A stretch of 21,102 nucleotides of DNA from Christensenellaceae bacterium (lineage in GTDB: Bacteria > Bacillota > Clostridia > Christensenellales > DTU072): contig JAISKW010000165.1 in the NCBI GenBank assembly GCA_031260775.1, positions 1 through 21,102 on the forward strand. The letters are read 5' to 3'. A model generated the notes under the pieces. That model was not told the DNA's origin. It saw nothing but the letters and a program-made list of their open reading frames with translations, and searched no databases. Positions within the stretch are counted from its first letter, which is position 1. Every line of letters starts with the position of its first letter. Positions 16,801-21,102 of the stretch are shown one piece after another. Made by a program: the position numbers and the translations under genes.

Positions 16801-17524
16801 TCTCGGAATATACGTTTCGGGACACCCTTTGAGCGATTTCAAGAAAGACTTCCTAAACCTTTCGTTCAACACGGGAATGCTTCCGGTTACTGATTCTCCC
16901 GATTCGGAAAGTGAGGAGGACTCGGCGGAGGAGGAAAGCGAAATCAAAGACAACGCAAAATTTTCGCTTGACGATTTGAAACAAGGTAAGGACGTCGTTT
17001 TCGGAGGGATAATCAACAGCATCGAATTGAAACGCCCCAAGAACAACCCCGACAACAAGTTTGCTGTTCTTGTTATTGAGGATGTGTTCGGGAAAATCCC
17101 GTGCCGTGCTTTCAACAAGGTTTTAACCGACAAGAAAAACGAGGCGTGCTTTGTCAAGGATAAGGTTGTAATTATCAGAGGTAGGCTTCAGATTAAGGAC
17201 GATAATCCGCCGGAGGTTACAATTTTTTCAATACGCGAGGCGGACGCTCCGCGCGAAACCGACTTTGTACCGCCCGAGGAAGTCGTTGACAATAAGGAAT
17301 TATGGGTTAGAATTACGGATGAAAACGAGCAACATTTTTCTCGCATTTCCGAAATCGCTTCGGAATACAAGGGCAACACTCCGCTTATAATTCTATATAA
17401 GGGTTCGAGGGAGGATTTGCGCGATTCTTCATTTGAATTCGGCACAAAAATCGGTAAAATTTACAACTGTATGGACAGGCTTAAACGCTTTTTCGGGGAG
17501 GATAACGTTAAGATAAATAGGTAA
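13844..17524 (+). CDS. dnaE: DNA polymerase III alpha subunit
   Basis: This 1226-residue DnaE is a C-family replicative DNA polymerase. The N-terminal PHP domain begins IHLHNHTEFSLLDG. Putative metal ligands H3, H5, D14, H39 (TDHG), E64 (GCEVY), H85 (SHLILLA), H193 (NHG), D221 and H223 (NDIHY) all appear present, so an active PHP nuclease is possible. The palm has GAGRGSGVGS (382-391), the catalytic acids D426 and D428 in PDFDLDF, and D595 in MDFLAL. Helix-hairpin-helix and OB-fold regions follow, with an acidic linker near 1025-1045 and the OB fold near 1060-1140. There is no DEDD exonuclease insertion, so it is DnaE and not PolC. The N-terminus fits the family; the ATG lacks a Shine-Dalgarno. 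Confidence 0.97.
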   Translation: MIHLHNHTEFSLLDGAAGYKNLINKAISDGAKAVAVTDHGNMYCAYDFWNFCQGKPIKPIIGCEVYTCANRFDKSARIDEKRYSHLILLAKNETGYKNLSRISSIGWTEGFYYKPRVDPEILRKYSEGLICLSACLAGEIPQRLSERFDPEEMLGEGEREKRKEEAFASACEYAELLKDIFGAENFYIEIQNHGILEEKKVIRPLINVARAVGVKIVATNDIHYVNKADSEMQDVMLCIQTQAKYDDTNRMRFETDEFYYKTTEEMRKTFSMLSSEEWTEAVSSTEEIADKCDFNFVTVNNTDPQKVYQIPHYECPNGLNADEYLRQLSYAGLSRRYGELSDIVKARAEEELSVIIELHFAEYYLVVWDFIHWAKQNDIPVGAGRGSGVGSIIAYAIGITNVEPLQYDLIFERFLNRGRPDMPDFDLDFCTDRREEVIEYVKQKYGADRISQIITFGTLQAKAAIKDVARVFSVPYSETSKLTKLAEQSLAPKDTVTKPSGEKEEVQRHLKDILNRPDIAKELWDLFEDSPVYKKVFEIAAKVEGFPRNTSVHAAGVVIYRDPALDSCPLAKNGEDVTTQYAKNQAEAIGLVKMDFLALITLTDCKLAFDFIKKRYGVDVDFSKLGYNDPEVFAQIASGDTDAIFQLEGGGMKKFVKSFRPERMEDIIAGISLYRPGPMDYIPEFLENRKNPAGIKYDHELLRGILDVTYGVIVYQEQCMKITQVLAGYTMTEADKFRKVIAKKKKDLMAYQREKFQNGCAANGISAGLATLIFDKMEKFASYAFNKSHAAAYAVLSYETAFLRRYYNLEFMTAVINNRISKAEEASKYLQFASDKGISMLPPDVNKSDVKFAPEGKDGIRFGLAGIKNVGEAAVDKIISERGKGDFLGIYDFLERMGTTTINKRMMESLIKGGAFDFTKKTRRTLLNNFEKIIAKIDALQKNKDENQYDMFSIFEDTTKSGEEKFPYFEYPEDDNLTKLSNEKEVLGIYVSGHPLSDFKKDFLNLSFNTGMLPVTDSPDSESEEDSAEEESEIKDNAKFSLDDLKQGKDVVFGGIINSIELKRPKNNPDNKFAVLVIEDVFGKIPCRAFNKVLTDKKNEACFVKDKVVIIRGRLQIKDDNPPEVTIFSIREADAPRETDFVPPEEVVDNKELWVRITDENEQHFSRISEIASEYKGNTPLIILYKGSREDLRDSSFEFGTKIGKIYNCMDRLKRFFGEDNVKINR

Positions 17525-17573
17525 CACTGATGCGTTGCCTATAGCGGTTACTTAACTCTCCAAATATAAAATA

Positions 17574-18407
17574 ATGATTCCCGTAGCGGCATTAATAATA
17601 ACAATTATCGCCTATCTCGTTTCCGGGGTAGGCGGTATAATTGCGGCAAAAGGCAAAAGCGGCAATGTCAAGCATTTATCCGTATTTGTCGGGTTTGCCG
17701 CGGGCGGTATGCTCGCAATCGCGCTTGCCGACCTCCTGCCCGAGACGGTTGAGGCGTTATCGGAGCTCGACGTGGGGAACAAAATCCTATCCGCATTGAT
17801 GTTTTGCGTCGGCGCGGCATTGGTTTTTGCGGCGCACTATATCGTGCATCTTTTCGCCGCTAAGAAAGGTGAACCGCACATTCATACCGAGGCGTGCTGT
17901 CACGACTTCATCGTAGAACCGCCAAAGGAGGAAAACGGTTCGTTAAAGATACCTCTCGTTGCAATAATCACTTTAATTTCCTTCTCTTTTCACGGCGCGT
18001 TCGAGGGCGCAGCACTTTACACGGTTTGCTTAACCGGCATAAAAGCCGGGTTGCCGCTTGCCGTTGCAATCGGCATTCACAACCTGCCTGCCGGCATTGC
18101 CGTGGGTAATTCCATCCTCACAAGCGGATACAAAAAGCGGCACGCAATTTGCGCGGCGTTTCTGTCTGGGCTCACCGGCGTGATTTTCGCCGTCATCATT
18201 TTCGCCGCACGGCCCGTTACCGCTATCACCGACAACACAAAACTCCTCTCTATTATCTATCCCCTCTGCGCCGGCACGCTCCTTTCCACCGCCGTTGCCG
18301 AGCTTCTCCCCGATGCAATTAAACAGGGCGGCGCGAAGCGTGCAACCTCCGCTTGTCTTGTCGGCGCGGTCATCACCGCGCTTATCTCTATGATTTTTTC
18401 CGTGTGA
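17574..18407 (+). CDS. ZIP-family metal transporter
   Basis: This 277-residue membrane protein has about eight helices. In helix 4 FHGAFEGAALY (139-149) supplies H140 and E144. In helix 5 GIHNLPAGIAVGN (167-179) matches the ZupT HNIPEG block except that the metal-site glutamate is A173. A histidine- and cysteine-rich loop (HIHTEACCH, 102-110) lies between helices 3 and 4, as in many zinc and iron importers. AELLPDA (242-248) and the N-terminal LLPETVE (54-60) blocks are also family-like. ZIP proteins move divalent metal such as Zn, Fe or Mn into the cytosol. It starts 49 bases after dnaE, with a TATAAA only 3 bases before the ATG and no Shine-Dalgarno. It converges on the symporter gene. Confidence 0.88.
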   Translation: MIPVAALIITIIAYLVSGVGGIIAAKGKSGNVKHLSVFVGFAAGGMLAIALADLLPETVEALSELDVGNKILSALMFCVGAALVFAAHYIVHLFAAKKGEPHIHTEACCHDFIVEPPKEENGSLKIPLVAIITLISFSFHGAFEGAALYTVCLTGIKAGLPLAVAIGIHNLPAGIAVGNSILTSGYKKRHAICAAFLSGLTGVIFAVIIFAARPVTAITDNTKLLSIIYPLCAGTLLSTAVAELLPDAIKQGGAKRATSACLVGAVITALISMIFSV

Positions 18408-18434
18408 TTTGTTGCCGTGCGAGGGCGCAGAATA

Positions 18435-20462
18435 TCACAACCTTTCGAATCGTTCTGTGAGGATGTCGAATTGTGAGTAGGATTCTTTTTCGGACAATAA
18501 TTTAACCGCCGCAAGGTACTCTTTATTCGTTTTGTTGTAAACTGAGATTGCAGTTTCAAGTGCCTTGATTTCGCCTTTCAGCAGTTTAATTTGAGTTTTA
18601 TCACCGCTGCTTGCGATGTTTTTGTGGCTTTCGGTGAGAGTTTTGTAGCGTTCAAAATCGGGAGGAGATGCGGCAACGGGGTCCCTTTCGGCGATAATCG
18701 CGGAGGCTTGTTCGACCTTTGAAACATATTCGGCGGACTCGAATTTGTAAACCTCGCCTAAGGTAATTTGCGCGCTTTCCTTGCGTTCTAAGCTGTCCTT
18801 GTAAAGTTTAATGCTCTTTTTATCAGTGCCTTGCCCGACGGTTTCGTTCAAAACCGCGCGCTCCTCGTTGATTAAATTGAGCGTTTCGGCAAGTTGAGTG
18901 TCGCTGAGAACCCCCAAAGTGTTGTCGGCAAACATTGCTCTTATTTTAAGAACCTTTACCATATTGCGGTGCTTGGAGCCGTTTAGGTCGTACCAAAAGA
19001 ACGGTACCGCGGTTAAAGCCGCGCCGATTGCCCCTACAAGACAAAACGCGACGATTATACCGCGCAAATTGTCGCCGATTTCCAAATAGACGAAGTTGCC
19101 GAATGCGGTGTTGCTTCCCTCGGCGAGGGATTTATAGTTGCCGTCCTTTGCGCCGAACATGGCGTATAACGCGGTAGGGATTGCGCTTGTTGCGATGCCG
19201 ACAATAGAGGTTAGCATACCTCCCGTTTGGCTGATGTAGCCGTCAAGACGGTCGCCCGTTTTGTATTGCTGATAGTCCAAAACGTCGGCGTTTATGGTGG
19301 GGTCAAGAATCATCGAAATGCTCGCCGAGAAGTTCCAAACCATTTGTATTGCAATAAACAAAAAGAAAGGCGGCGAGGGCAATAGAAAGCAGAAAAGCAT
19401 AGCGACGGACATTGCGGCGCACCCGAAAGCCGAGGCAAGTTTCATTTTCCGCGCGCCGAACTTTTTAATAAACACCGGCGCAAGGAGCAGTCCCGGCGTC
19501 CATGCAAAGCCGAGTACCGTGGCAAACAGCGACATTGTGGCATCGCGATTCATACCGAAAACGCCCAAGCTCCCGTACAATAAGAGGAAATTCATTATTG
19601 TAGCGTTGACGAGTGCGCGAAGCGGAGCGAAAAATGCGGAGATATTATTCAGCCAAAAATACTTGTTTTTAGCGACCTTTTCGAAGCCCTCTAAAAACTT
19701 AATATGAGGAACGTACTCCTTTGAAACTACCAACCTTTCCTTTGTTAAAAAGAAGCATAACAAACTGACGGTTACTCCGATTGCGCCGAAAATCGGGAAC
19801 AAAAGGCGGTAAAACATAATATTTTCATAACCGCTCGGGTCAGTTTCGCTTTTGAAAACGCCGGCGATAAACGGTAATAGCACTCCGCAAATGGTTGGAG
19901 CAAAGGAAAAGAGATTGGTTGAAATCGTATATATCCACGACCGTTCGTGCGAGTTCGAGGACATTACCTGCGGCAGCGAGTTGAACGCAACCGAAAACAG
20001 TCCGTTAAAGAACGTCACAAGCGTAAAGGTGACGAATATTGCCGAATAAATAAGCGCGGGCTCGCCGTCCACGGGAAGGAAGATAATAAGCAGTGAAAAC
20101 AGCACCGTCGGCAAGCCGCCTATTAGGATAAACGGACGGAACTTGCCGTATTTAGAGCGCATATTGTCGATTAAAAGAGACTTTAACGGAGCAAGTAACA
20201 GCCCGACCGCCGTTGAAACGACGCTCAAAATTATGAGCGTAGCGGGCGGTATTCCGTAACAGTTCGCAAACACGAACGACGAGCCGGCGAACGCCATATA
20301 CCCGAGCATTTGCTGTATGAAGTAGACTCCGATACCGCCTACCGAGTAGGCAACGGTTTCCTTATACGGCACGTTATTGCCGGGCTTTGGCGAGGACCAA
20401 TACTTTACAATGTTTGAAAAAGCCGCGCCGATTTTGTTAAACACATTCTTCTTTTCCATCAT
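18435..20462 (-). CDS. GPH-family sugar:cation symporter with long C-terminal tail
   Basis: Residues 30-490 are an MFS transporter of the glycoside-pentoside-hexuronide:cation symporter (GPH) family with about twelve helices. The hallmarks are LLIDNMRSKYGKFRP (96-110) in the loop after helix 2 and ADVLDYQQYKTGDRLDGY (392-409) in the second half, close to the MelB-type pattern. It would import a glycoside or sugar acid with Na+ or H+; the substrate is unknown. Typical members end near residue 450-500, but this one continues with about 185 hydrophilic, charged, coiled-coil-like residues (490-675), presumably cytosolic. It starts (ATG ATG) nine bases after the stop of the upstream gene, implying an operon, and has no Shine-Dalgarno. 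Confidence 0.9.
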   Translation of the reverse strand: MMEKKNVFNKIGAAFSNIVKYWSSPKPGNNVPYKETVAYSVGGIGVYFIQQMLGYMAFAGSSFVFANCYGIPPATLIILSVVSTAVGLLLAPLKSLLIDNMRSKYGKFRPFILIGGLPTVLFSLLIIFLPVDGEPALIYSAIFVTFTLVTFFNGLFSVAFNSLPQVMSSNSHERSWIYTISTNLFSFAPTICGVLLPFIAGVFKSETDPSGYENIMFYRLLFPIFGAIGVTVSLLCFFLTKERLVVSKEYVPHIKFLEGFEKVAKNKYFWLNNISAFFAPLRALVNATIMNFLLLYGSLGVFGMNRDATMSLFATVLGFAWTPGLLLAPVFIKKFGARKMKLASAFGCAAMSVAMLFCFLLPSPPFFLFIAIQMVWNFSASISMILDPTINADVLDYQQYKTGDRLDGYISQTGGMLTSIVGIATSAIPTALYAMFGAKDGNYKSLAEGSNTAFGNFVYLEIGDNLRGIIVAFCLVGAIGAALTAVPFFWYDLNGSKHRNMVKVLKIRAMFADNTLGVLSDTQLAETLNLINEERAVLNETVGQGTDKKSIKLYKDSLERKESAQITLGEVYKFESAEYVSKVEQASAIIAERDPVAASPPDFERYKTLTESHKNIASSGDKTQIKLLKGEIKALETAISVYNKTNKEYLAAVKLLSEKESYSQFDILTERFERL

Positions 20463-20471
20463 AGGTTCGCG

Positions 20472-21102
20472 CTATGCCGCGCACAGCTTATTGTTAAAAT
20501 CTAAAATTACGGCGTTTACCTTGTTATTGAAATCCTTTTTTGAAGAATTTACGAAATCCACTTGGAATATCGGCATAACCGCAAGCCTCTCGGCAAAGCC
20601 CTCATGCGCTAAAAGCTTAGGGTTGAGGTTTTCGGCGGCATTAAGCAGCGACCAATCGATTGCCGTGTTCAAAAATCCCTTCGCGCTCCCTAACTGCATT
20701 GTTTTTTGCGACTGATTCACTCTTACCATTTTAGAATACTTGCTCCAATTTTCTTTGATAAACTCCGCCTCTTTGTCAACCCCGTCGAACAACTCCGCGT
20801 TGGAATTCGTATTGAGCCAAAGGCTTCTGATCGGGGTGTATTGCTCGCGGTAGTCGCCGAACGTTTCGTCATAATAACGGTAAATTTGCGTAAATTTACT
20901 GCCGAAAGGAATCTCGTTGTCGTCGTTCCTGTCGTCCTTGCAAAGGATTACAAGCCCACTTTTGGTACCCGAATCGGTCAGTTCGTTATACCTAAGTTCC
21001 CAAAGCGGCGTTGCATCCACTCCGATTGTTTTGTAGGGAACATAATCAAAAAACGACCGCCCTTCAACCTTAATAAGCGAGAGCGCGGCAAAGAAATTGT
21101 CG
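20472..21102 (-). CDS. C-terminal part of a protein of unknown function
   Basis: The frame is open without a stop from 20474 to the right edge of the window, so the true start lies outside and at least 209 residues are visible. The GTG at 21020 lies inside this continuous frame and need not be a real start. The visible part is soluble and rich in aromatic and charged residues, with segments such as KSGLVILCKDD, QIYRYYDETFGDYREQY and AIDWSLLNAAENLNPKLLAH. I do not recognise a domain, and no catalytic motif is evident. It ends nine bases before the GPH symporter start, so a role in the same sugar utilisation process (for example the end of a glycoside-processing protein) is possible but only inferred from context. 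Confidence 0.7.
   Translation of the reverse strand, partial: DNFFAALSLIKVEGRSFFDYVPYKTIGVDATPLWELRYNELTDSGTKSGLVILCKDDRNDDNEIPFGSKFTQIYRYYDETFGDYREQYTPIRSLWLNTNSNAELFDGVDKEAEFIKENWSKYSKMVRVNQSQKTMQLGSAKGFLNTAIDWSLLNAAENLNPKLLAHEGFAERLAVMPIFQVDFVNSSKKDFNNKVNAVILDFNNKLCAA

Noticed and set aside
17521..17551. GTAAC/GTTAC inverted repeat after dnaE
   Set aside because: The arms are five bases with an unpaired interior and no T-run; likely chance.
17565..17570. TATAAA before the ZIP start as a leaderless -10
   Set aside because: Only three bases separate it from the ATG, so transcription would start inside the coding region; it was not counted as support for leaderless messages.
18403..18439. 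TGTGAT/ATCACA inverted repeat between the ZIP and GPH symporter genes as a terminator
   Set aside because: The stem is six pairs with a 25-base loop and no T-tract, so it does not meet the form of an intrinsic terminator.

Overview
This is a chromosomal window from a bacterium with standard stop usage (TAA, TAG and TGA all end genes). A stand-alone group B-type [FeFe] hydrogenase and several anaerobe-typical housekeeping genes suggest an obligate anaerobe, most likely an uncultured Clostridia-like Firmicute. There is no rRNA or other strong taxonomic marker, so this placement is an inference. None of the 14 visible gene starts has a Shine-Dalgarno sequence at normal spacing, which is unusual for that group. 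Several starts have a -10-like hexamer only 6 to 11 bases upstream.

Layout. A tRNA-Gly(GCC) with its own promoter and terminator opens the window (150-263). After a second hairpin with a T-tract come two plus-strand genes that overlap by one base: a MoxR/CobS-like AAA+ ATPase with an N-terminal coiled coil (394-1722), and an unrecognised partner with a VWA-like core (1722-2579). This pair is the least understood part of the window. It ends tail to tail with aroB, overlapping it by 6 bp.

From 12120 down to 2574 seven minus-strand genes run in one direction with gaps of 8 to 47 bases or small overlaps: asnB, nagB, the [FeFe] hydrogenase, alr, a fused MacB-type ABC transporter, ychF and aroB. 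They cover amino-acid and amino-sugar metabolism, redox, cell-wall D-alanine, export, a translation-linked ATPase and the shikimate pathway. It looks like a housekeeping read-through cluster rather than one pathway.

A 162-base divergent intergenic region (12121-12282) carries a probable asnB promoter and a foldback repeat. To its right, plus-strand genes encode a Wzx-like flippase, a small CxxC metal-binding HMA protein, the replicative polymerase DnaE (1226 aa, PHP metal site apparently intact) and a ZIP-family metal transporter. At the right edge two minus-strand genes form an operon: a partial protein of unknown function running off the window, then a GPH-family sugar:cation symporter with an unusual tail of about 185 residues. 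No insertion sequence, integrase, CRISPR array, prophage or rRNA is visible, and no stretch over 300 bases lacks a gene.
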